Of a stretch of 64,000 nucleotides of DNA, positions 26,444 to 35,306 are shown in pieces. The stretch lies in contig JANOQM010000030.1 of assembly GCA_031422295.1 (NCBI GenBank), positions 62,001 through 126,000 of the forward strand. Reading direction: 5' to 3'. The position numbers were made by a program, and so were the translations under genes. Every line of letters starts with the position of its first letter. Positions within the stretch are counted from its first letter, which is position 1. The notes under the pieces are model-generated. The model was not told the DNA's origin and did not search any database. It was given only the letters and a program-made list of their open reading frames with translations. This DNA comes from JANOMH01 sp031422295. GTDB lineage: Bacteria; Pseudomonadota; Alphaproteobacteria; Rhodobacterales; Rhodobacteraceae.

Positions 26444-27484
26444 TCAATCCCGGATATTCCCGCGTGGGTTCAACAGCCGCTGCAACACCGCCTCGCGCGT
26501 GATAACGCCAATGGCAGCCCCGTTTTCCGTGACTGTCAGTGCCCGCACCGGGCCGCGCAACTGGCCCATGACGTCGCGGATCGGGGTTTCGGCGGTGGTT
26601 TCGCCGGACACCGGGATGTCGGACAGGCCGGTCGCAAGTGCATCCCGCGCGGTCAATACGGCCAGCGGGTTCATATGGTTGACGAAATCTGCCACATAAT
26701 CCGACACCGGGTTCGAGAATATCTCGCGCGCGGTGCCGCATTGCACGATGCGCCCGCCTTCCATCAGCGCAATCCGGTCGCCTAGTTTGAACGCCTCGTC
26801 CAGATCATGGCTGACAAAAATGATGGTGCGTTTCATCCGGGCCTGCAGGTCCAGCAATTCATCCTGCAACCTTGTGCGGATCAGCGGGTCCAGCGCACTG
26901 AAGGGTTCATCCATCAGCAATATCGGCGCATCGGTGGCAAAGGCGCGGGCCAGACCGACGCGCTGTTGCATGCCGCCAGACAATTCGCCCACCAGCGCAT
27001 CGGCGCGTTCGGACAGGTTGACCAGTTTCAGTTCGGCATCGACACGGGCATTGCGCGCAGCCTTGTCCATGCCCGACAGTTCCAGCCCGAGGCCCACATT
27101 GTCGCGCACAGTGCGCCACGGCAGCAGGCCAAACTGCTGGAACACCATCGCGACCGATTTCTGCCGGATCGCCCGCAGCTCGGCGTCACTGGCCTGCGTG
27201 ACCGAGGCCATGCCTGCGGGTGTCCTGATCTGCACATCACCCCGACAGACCGGGTTCAGCCCGTTAACCGCCCTTAACAGCGTGGATTTACCAGACCCCG
27301 ACAGGCCCATGAGGACCAGAATCTCGCCTTCTTCGACCGTCAGGGAACAGTTATGTACCCCCAGCACCTGACCCGTGGCCGCGTTAATCTCGGCCCGGTC
27401 CTGCCCGGCATCCATCAGCGGCAGCGCCAGTTCGGGACGTGACCCAAACACGATATTCACATTGTCAAAGATCACGGCTGTCAT
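26444..27484 (-). CDS. choV: choline ABC transporter ATP-binding protein
   Basis: A 346-residue ATPase of the ProV/ChoV type. Walker A is GLSGSGKST, the signature is LSGGMQQR, Walker B is ILLMDEP and the H-loop is VSHDLDEA. A C-terminal CBS-like regulatory part starts near residue 280. It powers choline uptake with ChoW and ChoX. Its start overlaps the choW stop by 4 nt. Last gene of the choXWV operon. Confidence 0.92.
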   Translation of the reverse strand: MTAVIFDNVNIVFGSRPELALPLMDAGQDRAEINAATGQVLGVHNCSLTVEEGEILVLMGLSGSGKSTLLRAVNGLNPVCRGDVQIRTPAGMASVTQASDAELRAIRQKSVAMVFQQFGLLPWRTVRDNVGLGLELSGMDKAARNARVDAELKLVNLSERADALVGELSGGMQQRVGLARAFATDAPILLMDEPFSALDPLIRTRLQDELLDLQARMKRTIIFVSHDLDEAFKLGDRIALMEGGRIVQCGTAREIFSNPVSDYVADFVNHMNPLAVLTARDALATGLSDIPVSGETTAETPIRDVMGQLRGPVRALTVTENGAAIGVITREAVLQRLLNPRGNIRD

Positions 27485-28314
27485 TTGCGTTCCACCCGCA
27501 ACATCCGGTCCAGCATGATCGCCACGACCACAATCACAAACCCGGATTCAAACCCCAGTGCTGTATCGACCCGGCCCAAGGCCTGCACCACTGGTTTGCC
27601 CAGCCCGTTCGCGCCCACGTAGGCCGCGATGACCACCATCGATAGTGACAGCATGATCGTCTGGTTCAACCCCGCCATGATCTGCGGGAACGCATAGGGC
27701 AGTTCAACTTTCCACAGCCGCTGCTGCGGGGTGGCCCCGAATGCAGAAGCCGCCTCAAGCAATGTCGTTGGTGTGGATGACACGCCCAGATAGGTCAGCC
27801 GGATTGGTGCTGGTAGCACAAAAATCACCGTGGCAATCAGCCCTGGCACCATGCCCAGCCCGAAAAAGATGATCGCCGGGATCAGATAGACGAATGTGGG
27901 CAGGGTCTGCATCAGGTCCAGAACCGGGCTGATCGCCTGATAGGCGCGGGGGCGGTGCGCCAGCCAAATGCCGATCGGCACACCCGCGCCCATGCAGACC
28001 ACGCAGGACGATAGCACGAGTGCCAGACTGTCGGTCGTTTCCTCCCAATAGCCCTGGTTGAGGATGAACAGAAAGGACAGCAACACCAGCAGGCAGATTT
28101 TCCAGTTGCGCTGCAACACCCAAGTAAAGATCACGAACCCGGCAATGACGACCCCGGCAGGCGGGGCCTGAAACATCCAGATGATCGCGTCGATCATTTT
28201 TTCCAGAACATAGGTGATCGCGTCAAAAAACGGCCGGGCGTATTTCTTCAGCAGGTCCACGACATATTCAGCGGCATCCCCTACCGGGATCTTGTAATCA
28301 CTCAGCCAGTCCAT
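27481..28314 (-). CDS. choW: choline ABC transporter permease
   Basis: A 277-residue inner-membrane permease with six or more hydrophobic helices and the ABC permease loop EAASAFGATPQQRLWKVELP. It transports choline through the membrane with ChoV. The frame opens at 28365, but the ATG at 28314 is preceded by GAGGA and gives MDWLSDYKIPVG, the usual N-terminus. A strong hairpin separates it from choX. Confidence 0.9.
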   Translation of the reverse strand: MDWLSDYKIPVGDAAEYVVDLLKKYARPFFDAITYVLEKMIDAIIWMFQAPPAGVVIAGFVIFTWVLQRNWKICLLVLLSFLFILNQGYWEETTDSLALVLSSCVVCMGAGVPIGIWLAHRPRAYQAISPVLDLMQTLPTFVYLIPAIIFFGLGMVPGLIATVIFVLPAPIRLTYLGVSSTPTTLLEAASAFGATPQQRLWKVELPYAFPQIMAGLNQTIMLSLSMVVIAAYVGANGLGKPVVQALGRVDTALGFESGFVIVVVAIMLDRMLRVERK

Positions 28315-28351
28315 CGGATCCTCGTCATCTGGGGCAGGGCGCCGGATTTGG

Positions 28352-28382
28352 GCTGGCCCCGGCATGCATCGCCGGGGCCAGC
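28352..28382 (-). terminator. hairpin between choX and choW
   Basis: A perfect 12-bp GC-rich stem (28352-28363 with 28371-28382, loop ATGCATC) lies 8 nt past the choX stop codon, inside the choXWV operon. It has no U-tract. Such hairpins after a binding-protein gene typically protect the upstream mRNA and lower expression of the permease genes. Confidence 0.65.
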
Positions 28383-28389
28383 GCCGGGC

Positions 28390-29307
28390 TTACATCGCCA
28401 GCGCAGCCGTTACCGCTGCTACAGCATCGCCACCGTCCTTGGTGGTGACACCGTCCAGCCAAGGCATCCAGGCATCGGTATTGGCGGCCAGCCAGACCGT
28501 TGCGGCCTCGGTCGGATCGGCCCCGTCATTCAGGATGGCCCCCATCAGGGTGTTCTGCATTTCCATGCTGAAGGCGAGGTTGCCCAACAGCTTGCCGGTA
28601 TTCGGGCATTCGGTGACGTAGCCCGCGCGGGTATTGGTATAGACCGACCCCGACGCGCCAAACCATTCTTCGCCCCCGGTCAGATAGGTCATCTCGAACG
28701 CGCCGTTCATCGGATGCGGGGCCCAGCCCAGAAACACCACCGGCTCGCCGCGTTCTTCGGCGCGGGCGACCTGGGCCAGCATGCCCTGTTCGGAACTTTC
28801 GACCAGTTCCAGCCCGCCCATGCCATAGGTATCGTCGGTGATCAGCGCCTGAATCAGGCGATTGCCGTCATTGCCAGCCTCGATGCCGTAAATCTTGCCT
28901 TCCAAAGCCTCGGAATTGGCGGCCAGATCGTCAAAGCTGTCGATCCCAAGCGCAGCCCCGGCGGCATTGGTGGCCAGCGTATACTGCGTGCCCGCCAGAT
29001 TTTCGCGCACGGTATCTACGGTGCCCGCATCGCGGTAGGCGGCAATGTCGCCTTCCATGGTGGGCATCCAGTTGCCGAGAAACACATCGATGTCGCCTTC
29101 GGCCATCGAGGTATAGGTGACCGGCACTGACAGGATCGCGGTTTCAGTCTCGTATCCCATGGCGTTCAGGATGATCGAGGTCACAGCGGTGTTTACCGTG
29201 ATATCGGTCCAGCCCACATCGGAAAAGGTGACCTTGTCGCAGGATTCCTGGGCCAGCACAGGTGAGGCTGCGCAAAGGGCCAGCAGCGAAATCATTGTCT
29301 TCATCAT
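28390..29307 (-). CDS. choX: choline ABC transporter substrate-binding protein
   Basis: A 305-residue periplasmic binding protein with a signal peptide cleaved near SPVLA at residue 19. Residues expected to form the aromatic cage of ChoX are visible in VGWTDI, FLGNWMPTM and FLGWAPHPMN. It binds choline for import. GGGGAGA lies upstream of the ATG pair; the first is used. It is divergent from betI, with the operator about 55 bp upstream of this start. Confidence 0.92.
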   Translation of the reverse strand: MMKTMISLLALCAASPVLAQESCDKVTFSDVGWTDITVNTAVTSIILNAMGYETETAILSVPVTYTSMAEGDIDVFLGNWMPTMEGDIAAYRDAGTVDTVRENLAGTQYTLATNAAGAALGIDSFDDLAANSEALEGKIYGIEAGNDGNRLIQALITDDTYGMGGLELVESSEQGMLAQVARAEERGEPVVFLGWAPHPMNGAFEMTYLTGGEEWFGASGSVYTNTRAGYVTECPNTGKLLGNLAFSMEMQNTLMGAILNDGADPTEAATVWLAANTDAWMPWLDGVTTKDGGDAVAAVTAALAM

Positions 29308-29350
29308 TAAGTCGTCTCCCCGTCAGTTATAGTTGTCAGATTTTGGTTTT

Positions 29351-29371
29351 TATTGATTGACGCGTCAATAA
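29351..29371. promoter_or_regulatory. probable BetI operator in the choX-betI promoter region
   Basis: ATTGACGCGTCAAT at 29356-29369 is a perfect 14-bp palindrome, embedded in a TATTGATTGACGCGTCAATA context that resembles the E. coli BetI site as I recall it. It sits near the midpoint between the choX and betI starts. BetI represses bet genes until choline binds. Confidence 0.75.
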
Positions 29372-29428
29372 AGAACCAACTAGTTTCAGTTCGCAAGCCT
29401 TTTGTCGGCCTGCGTCTTGGGGACAGCA

Positions 29429-30004
29429 ATGCCAAAGCTTGGAATGGAACCTATCCGCCGCGCGGCGTTAGTGAAAGCCACGATTGCGCAAATTGGCGAG
29501 AGGGGGTCGCTGGATGTGACCGTGGCCCAAATCGCAAAACGGGCAGGCATGTCATCGGCGCTGGCACATCATTATTTTGGCAGCAAGGAACAGATTTTTC
29601 TGGCAGCGATGCGCCATATCCTGACGGTCTATGCGGCCGAAGTGCGCGGCGCGCTGCTGATGGCGGATGGGCCGCAGGCGCGGATCGAAGCGGTGGTGCG
29701 GGCCGGGTTTGGCACGTCGAATTTCCGGCCCGAAACCATTGCAGCCTGGCTGAATTTTTACGTGCTGTCGCTAACCTTCAAAGATGCAGAGCGGCTGCTG
29801 CGGGTCTATCAGACCCGGCTGCGCAGCAATCTGTTGCACGACCTGCGCCCGCTGGTGGGCGACCGGGCAGACGCTGTTGCAACACGGTTGGCCGGGTTGA
29901 TTGACGGGCTTTATCTGCAACAGGGCCTCAGCGGCATTCCGGCCGATGGCCGGGCGGCGACAGCGCATGTGCTGTCGGCGCTGCGGCTGGAGTTGGGCCA
30001 GTGA
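29429..30004 (+). CDS. betI: transcriptional repressor BetI
   Basis: A 191-residue TetR-family choline-sensing repressor. The helix-turn-helix region contains GSLDVTVAQIAKRAGMSSALAHHYFGSKEQIF, and the N-terminus MPKLGMEPIRRAALVKAT is typical of BetI. The start at 29429 follows GGGGAC; an earlier in-frame start at 29402 adds an unlikely extension. The stop overlaps the GTG of betC (GTGA). It heads the betICBA operon and presumably acts at the palindrome upstream. Confidence 0.92.
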   Translation: MPKLGMEPIRRAALVKATIAQIGERGSLDVTVAQIAKRAGMSSALAHHYFGSKEQIFLAAMRHILTVYAAEVRGALLMADGPQARIEAVVRAGFGTSNFRPETIAAWLNFYVLSLTFKDAERLLRVYQTRLRSNLLHDLRPLVGDRADAVATRLAGLIDGLYLQQGLSGIPADGRAATAHVLSALRLELGQ

Positions 30005-31506
30005 CCGCGCCAAACTTTCTGATCATCATGGTCGATCAGTTGACGGGAACCTTGTTCCCCGATGGGCCGGTGGACTGGCTGCATGTGCCACATTTGCGCA
30101 GTCTGGCCGCCCGGTCCACGCGCTTTGCCAATACCTATACGGCCTCACCTTTATGTGCGCCCGCCCGGGCGTCATTGATGACCGGGCAGCTGCCGTCGCG
30201 CACCGGGGTGTATGACAATGCCGCTGAATTTGCCTCCAGCATCCCGACTTATGCCCATCACCTGCGACGTGCCGGGTATTACACCTGCCTGTCGGGCAAG
30301 ATGCATTTCGTTGGCCCGGATCAGCTACACGGGTTCGAGGACCGGCTGACGACCGACATCTACCCCGCTGATTTCGGCTGGACCCCGGATTACCGCAAAC
30401 CGGGGCAGCGGATCGACTGGTGGTATCACAATCTGGGCTCAGTCACGGGGGCAGGCGTGGCCGAGATCACCAATCAGATGGAATATGACGATGAAGTGGC
30501 GTTTCATGCCAACGCGAAACTGTATGACCTGTCGCGCGGGGCCGATGCCCGACCATGGTGCCTGACGGTCAGTTTCACCCATCCGCATGATCCGTTTGTG
30601 GCACGGCAGAAATACTGGGACCTGTATGAGGATTGCAAACATCTGGACCCCGAAACGCCCACCATCGCCTATGCAGATCAGGACCCGCATAGCCAGCGGC
30701 TGATGGATGCCTGCGATTACAAAGGGTTAGAGATCACCCTTGACCATACTCGCCGGGCGCGGCGGGCGTATTTCGCCAATATTTCATATATCGATGACAA
30801 AGTCGGGGAAATGCTGGCGACGTTAAAGGCGACGCGACAAGAGGCCACGATAGTTTTCGTCAGTGACCATGGCGAAATGCTGGGCGAACGCGGCCAATGG
30901 TTTAAAATGAGCTTCCGCGAAGGTGCCTCGCGCGTGCCCCTGATGATCGCCTCGCCGGGGATCGACCCCGGTCTCGTCGAGCCCGCCGTGTCCACGATTG
31001 ATCTGTGTCCGACGCTATGCGCTCTGGCGGGCGTCTCAATGGCCGAGATTGGCCCATGGACCGATGGGCATAGCCTGATCCCGGTGGCCAAAGGCACCCC
31101 CCGGCCGCCCGTAGCGCTGGAATATGCCGCCGAGGGCACGATCACGCCTATGGTCGGGCTGCGCAGCGGTGCATGGAAATACACCCATTGCCCGGCAGAC
31201 CCTGACCAGTTGTTTGATCTGTCGACCGACCCGACTGAATCCATCAATCGCGCCGCAGACCCGGCCTGCGCCACCGTCCTGGCCGACCTGAGAGATCAAA
31301 CCGCCGCCCGCTGGGACCTGCCCGCCTATGATGCGGCTGTGCGGGAAAGTCAGGCGCGGCGCTGGGTCGTCTACCAAGCCCTACGCAACGGCGCCTATTA
31401 CCCTTGGGACCATCAGCCGCTGCAAAAGGCATCCGAGCGCTATATGCGCAACCATATGGACCTGAATATCCTAGAGGAATCAAAGCGGTACCCGCGCAAC
31501 GAATAA
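30001..31506 (+). CDS. betC: choline-sulfatase
   Basis: A 501-residue sulfatase that hydrolyses choline-O-sulfate to choline and sulfate. The sulfatase signature LCAPARASLMTGQ contains Cys52, the residue normally converted to formylglycine. Metal ligands are in IIMVDQ and VSDHGEMLGE. GTG start at 30001, coupled to betI. No sulfatase-modifying enzyme is visible in this window. Its presence means choline-sulfate can feed the betaine pathway. Confidence 0.93.
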   Translation: MTAPNFLIIMVDQLTGTLFPDGPVDWLHVPHLRSLAARSTRFANTYTASPLCAPARASLMTGQLPSRTGVYDNAAEFASSIPTYAHHLRRAGYYTCLSGKMHFVGPDQLHGFEDRLTTDIYPADFGWTPDYRKPGQRIDWWYHNLGSVTGAGVAEITNQMEYDDEVAFHANAKLYDLSRGADARPWCLTVSFTHPHDPFVARQKYWDLYEDCKHLDPETPTIAYADQDPHSQRLMDACDYKGLEITLDHTRRARRAYFANISYIDDKVGEMLATLKATRQEATIVFVSDHGEMLGERGQWFKMSFREGASRVPLMIASPGIDPGLVEPAVSTIDLCPTLCALAGVSMAEIGPWTDGHSLIPVAKGTPRPPVALEYAAEGTITPMVGLRSGAWKYTHCPADPDQLFDLSTDPTESINRAADPACATVLADLRDQTAARWDLPAYDAAVRESQARRWVVYQALRNGAYYPWDHQPLQKASERYMRNHMDLNILEESKRYPRNE

Positions 31507-31599
31507 TCGTCCTGCAATTCCTTTGGTCCGGGGTTCCGCCCGTTATCGGGGAAAACGGTCCCCCATCACACTCCCCGCCGGGGCCAGAAAGTATCTAAA

Positions 31600-33057
31600 A
31601 TGACCTATCCCACACAACCCACCGCGAGCCATTTCATCGACGGCGCCTATGTCGAAGACACCGCCGGTGACCCGATCGACGTGATCTACCCCGCCACCGG
31701 GGCGGTCATCGCCCGGGTCTATGCGGCGACTCCGGCGATCATCGAACAGGCTTTGGCCGCCGCGACGCGGGCGCAAAAGGAATGGGCGGGCTGGACCGGC
31801 ACCCAGCGCGGCCGGGTGCTGAAACGCGCAGCCGACCTGATCCGCGCCCGCAACCATGATCTTTCAGTGCTGGAAACCATGGATACCGGCAAACCCCTGT
31901 CCGAAACGCTGGTCGCCGATGCCACATCTGCGGCCGATGCGCTGGAATATTTCGGCGGGCTGGCGGGCGCGTTGACCGGCGAGCATATCCAGCTGGGGGC
32001 AGATTTCGTCTATACAAGGCGCGAGGCTTTGGGCGTGTGTGTGGGTATTGGGGCGTGGAATTATCCGACCCAGATTGCCGCGTGGAAGGGCGCGCCCGCG
32101 CTGGCCTGCGGCAATACGATGATCTTCAAGCCATCGGAAACCACACCTTTATGTGCCCTGAAAGTGGCCGAGATCTTGCACGAGGCCGGGGCCCCGGCGG
32201 GGGTTTATAATGTGGTGCAGGGCATGGGCGCCGTCGGGGCAGCACTGGTCACCGATGCCCGGGTGGCCAAAGTATCCCTGACCGGATCAGTGCCGACGGG
32301 CCGCCAAGTTTATGCCGCGGCAGCGGCGCAGATGAAATATGTGACGATGGAACTGGGCGGTAAATCACCGCTGGTGATCTTTGATGATGCGGATCTGGAA
32401 AGCGCCGTATCCGGCGCGATATTGGCGAATTTCTATTCGACCGGGCAGGTTTGTTCGAACGGCACGCGGGTGTTCGTGCAGCGCGGGATCAAAGCGGCGT
32501 TTCTGGAGCGTCTGAGCGAACGGCTGCGTAGGGTGGTGATGGGCGACCCGCTGGACCCCGCGACGAATTTCGGACCCATGGTCAGCGACCGGCAGCGCTG
32601 TATTGTCGAGGGCTTCATTGCCAAAGGTCTGGCACAGGGTGCGCGGCTGGTGGCGGGTGGTGCGCGGCCTGACCGGGTGGGATTTTTTATCGAACCCACG
32701 GTGTTTGCCGATGTCACCGATGACATGACCATTGCACGGGAAGAAATCTTTGGTCCGGTCCTGTCCGTGCTGGATTTCGATACCGAAGCGGAAGTGCTGG
32801 TCCGCGCCAATGCCACGGAATACGGGTTGAGCGCGGGGGTGTTTACCGCCGATCTGACCCGCGCACACCGGATAGTAGCGGGGTTTCAGGCGGGGACCTG
32901 TTTCATCAACACCTATAACCTTGCGCCCGTCGAAGCGCCGTTTGGCGGCATGAAGGCCAGCGGTGTGGGTCGCGAAAACTCCAAGGCCGCGATCAACCAT
33001 TATAGTCAGTTGAAATCAGTCTATGTCGCCATGGGCCCCTGCGCGGCACCCTATTGA
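31600..33057 (+). CDS. betB: betaine aldehyde dehydrogenase
   Basis: A 485-residue NAD(P)+-dependent aldehyde dehydrogenase that oxidises betaine aldehyde to glycine betaine. The catalytic Glu is in VTMELGGKSPL, the catalytic Cys in STGQVCSNGTRVFV, and the cofactor motif is GSVPTGRQVYA. The C-terminal NTYNLAPVEAPFGGMKASG segment is typical of BetB. The ribosome site is weak. Third gene of the bet operon. Confidence 0.93.
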   Translation: MTYPTQPTASHFIDGAYVEDTAGDPIDVIYPATGAVIARVYAATPAIIEQALAAATRAQKEWAGWTGTQRGRVLKRAADLIRARNHDLSVLETMDTGKPLSETLVADATSAADALEYFGGLAGALTGEHIQLGADFVYTRREALGVCVGIGAWNYPTQIAAWKGAPALACGNTMIFKPSETTPLCALKVAEILHEAGAPAGVYNVVQGMGAVGAALVTDARVAKVSLTGSVPTGRQVYAAAAAQMKYVTMELGGKSPLVIFDDADLESAVSGAILANFYSTGQVCSNGTRVFVQRGIKAAFLERLSERLRRVVMGDPLDPATNFGPMVSDRQRCIVEGFIAKGLAQGARLVAGGARPDRVGFFIEPTVFADVTDDMTIAREEIFGPVLSVLDFDTEAEVLVRANATEYGLSAGVFTADLTRAHRIVAGFQAGTCFINTYNLAPVEAPFGGMKASGVGRENSKAAINHYSQLKSVYVAMGPCAAPY

Positions 33058-33222
33058 TGGGAAATTTCCAAACGGAGCGCTTACGCGCACGCCTTTGTGC
33101 AGAGCGGCGACGTGACTTTGGGGCTTGGGCCGCTGTTCGGGTGAGGCCGTTGTCGCAGGTTGCTGAGAGGTGTCTGATGGACCAAAGTGATCCATCCGTC
33201 ACCTCATCCATCGTGCTGTGGC

Positions 33223-33293
33223 GATTCTGCAGAGCCTCAAGGACCTTCGGCCGCCTGCGGCGGTGCTACGCATCCTTGACCCTCTGCAGAATC
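33223..33293. repeat. 71-nt imperfect palindrome between betB and betA
   Basis: GATTCTGCAGAG at 33223-33234 is the exact complement of 33282-33293. Inside it, TCAAGGA (33237-33243) pairs with TCCTTGA (33273-33279), and a further GCCGCC/GGCGG inner stem is possible. The whole folds as one long hairpin ending 4 nt before the betA ribosome site. Confidence 0.75.
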
Positions 33294-33307
33294 ACCGGAG
33301 GTTTGTG

Positions 33308-34966
33308 ATGCAGGCGGATTACGTCATCATCGGTGCAGGCAGTGCCGGTTGTGCCATTGCCTACCGGCTGGCCGAGGCTGGCAAGCAGGTGCTGATCATT
33401 GAACATGGCGGCACTGATGCCGGCCCGTTCATCCAGATGCCAGCCGCGTTAAGCTATCCAATGAATATGTCCCGATACGACTGGGGTTTTCAGACCGAAC
33501 CCGAACCTTATCTGGGGGGCCGGGTGCTGGCCACGCCACGCGGCAAGGTGATTGGCGGGTCCAGCAGCATCAATGGCATGGTTTATGTCCGTGGTCATGC
33601 CCATGATTTCGATCATTGGGCCGAACAGGGAGCGCGAGGTTGGGGCTATGCCGATGTGCTGCCCTATTTCAAACGGATGGAAAACTGGCATGGCGGCGGC
33701 GATGGCGCTGATCCCGGTTGGCGCGGCACCGATGGCCCGCTGCATATCACGCGCGGCCCCCGCCTGAACCCGCTGACCCGGGCGTTTGTCGCGGCAGGCC
33801 GGCAGGCCGGTTATCCGCTGACACAGGATTATAATGGGCAAGCGCAAGAAGGCTTTGGCGCGATGGAAGCCACGATCTGGCAAGGTCGCCGTTGGTCAGC
33901 CGCCAATGCCTATCTCAAGCCTGCGCTGAAGCGGCCCAATTGCGCGGTCATCCGTGGGTTGGCACGGCGCGTCATTGTCACCGATGGTCGGGCCAGTGGG
34001 GTTGAGATTACCCGTGGCGGCGGTACCGAAATTATCACTGCCCGGGCCGAGGTCATCATTGCCGCCTCGTCGATCAATTCGCCCAAGCTGTTGATGCTGT
34101 CGGGGATCGGCCCCGCAGCACATCTGGCAGAACATGGGATTGCGGTGGTCGCCAACCGCGCGGGTGTGGGCCAAAATCTGCAGGATCATCTGGAAATGTA
34201 TATCCAGATGGCGTCGATCCAGCCGATAACCCTGTACAAATATTACAATATTCTGGGTAAAGCGCTGCTGGGTGCGCAATGGCTGTTCACCGGCAAGGGC
34301 CTTGGCGCCAGCAATCAGTTTGAAAGCTGTGCCTTTATCCGGTCCCGTGCCGGGGTCGACTATCCGGATATACAGTATCATTTCATTCCCATCGCTGTGC
34401 GCTATGATGGCAAGGCGGCGGTGCGGGGGCATGGATTTCAGGCGCATGTCGGCCCGATGCGATCGGCCTCGCGCGGGGCGGTCACTTTGCGGTCGGCTGA
34501 TCCGGCGGACAGTCCGAAAATCCTGTTCAACTACATGTCCGACCCGCAGGATTGGGAGGATTTCCGCGCCTGTATCCGCCTGACGCGCGAGATTTTTGCG
34601 CAAGACGCCTTTGCCCCCTACCGCGGCCATGAAATCCAGCCTGGCGCTGCCGCGCAAACCGATGCGGAACTGGACGCCATGATTATGCAGCATGTGGAAA
34701 GCGCCTATCACCCCTGTGGCACCTGCCGGATGGGCCGCGCGGATGATCCGGGCGCCGTGGTAGACCCCGAAACCCGGGTGATCGGGGTCGATGGGTTGCG
34801 GGTGGCCGACAGCTCGATCTTTCCGCGCGTGACCAATGGCAATCTGAATGCGCCGACGATCATGACGGGTGAAAAGGCTGCCGATCATATCCTTGGCCGT
34901 GCCCCTTTGGCCCCGGCCAACGATGCGCCGTTCATTCATCCGCACTGGCAGACCGCACAGCGTTGA
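33308..34966 (+). CDS. betA: choline dehydrogenase
   Basis: A 552-residue FAD-dependent GMC oxidoreductase that oxidises choline to betaine aldehyde. The dinucleotide motif GAGSAGC is at the N-terminus, GMC signature segments include GKVIGGSSSINGMVYVRGH, and the catalytic His and Asn lie in YHPCGTCRMG and NLNAPTIMTGEKAADHI. GGAGG upstream supports the ATG at 33308. The gene follows a long intergenic hairpin, so its expression may be set separately from betB. Confidence 0.93.
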   Translation: MQADYVIIGAGSAGCAIAYRLAEAGKQVLIIEHGGTDAGPFIQMPAALSYPMNMSRYDWGFQTEPEPYLGGRVLATPRGKVIGGSSSINGMVYVRGHAHDFDHWAEQGARGWGYADVLPYFKRMENWHGGGDGADPGWRGTDGPLHITRGPRLNPLTRAFVAAGRQAGYPLTQDYNGQAQEGFGAMEATIWQGRRWSAANAYLKPALKRPNCAVIRGLARRVIVTDGRASGVEITRGGGTEIITARAEVIIAASSINSPKLLMLSGIGPAAHLAEHGIAVVANRAGVGQNLQDHLEMYIQMASIQPITLYKYYNILGKALLGAQWLFTGKGLGASNQFESCAFIRSRAGVDYPDIQYHFIPIAVRYDGKAAVRGHGFQAHVGPMRSASRGAVTLRSADPADSPKILFNYMSDPQDWEDFRACIRLTREIFAQDAFAPYRGHEIQPGAAAQTDAELDAMIMQHVESAYHPCGTCRMGRADDPGAVVDPETRVIGVDGLRVADSSIFPRVTNGNLNAPTIMTGEKAADHILGRAPLAPANDAPFIHPHWQTAQR

Positions 34967-35007
34967 GTGGTTAATTTTCGTTGCCCATTATGAAGATTTT
35001 CGGCTAG

Positions 35008-35306
35008 GTGCCGCGCAGAGGCCATGATCCGGAATACACTGATACCGTCGGTGTGGGGGGCATCAGGGTGCAGTCGTTTGGGATAGATGCGCCGGAAATT
35101 GGCCAGGTTTGCACCGATGCCGCGATGTCAGCCCGGCACCGGGCAATTGCCTGATCAGGGGCAATATCTCGGACGCTGGCCGGATTTACCATTTGACCGG
35201 TGGTAGCAGCTATGATGACACTCGTATTAACGCACTGCCCGGCGAACTTTGGTTCTGTTCGCTAGCTGAAGCATTGGCCGCAGGCTGGCGCGCCGCGCGG
35301 AACTAA
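35008..35306 (+). pseudogene. decayed thermonuclease (SNase)-family gene
   Basis: Two parts of one protein are readable in different frames. The first, from a GTG at 35008, gives GVGGIRVQSFGIDAPEIGQVC, the SNase core, and then stops at about 35154. The second, in another frame to 35306, gives CLIRGNISDAGRIYHLTG, then GELWFCSLAEALAAGWRAA, the C-terminal domain of roseobacter thermonuclease-family proteins. The central nuclease region is missing. The remnant overlaps the pccR stop by a few bases. Confidence 0.75.
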
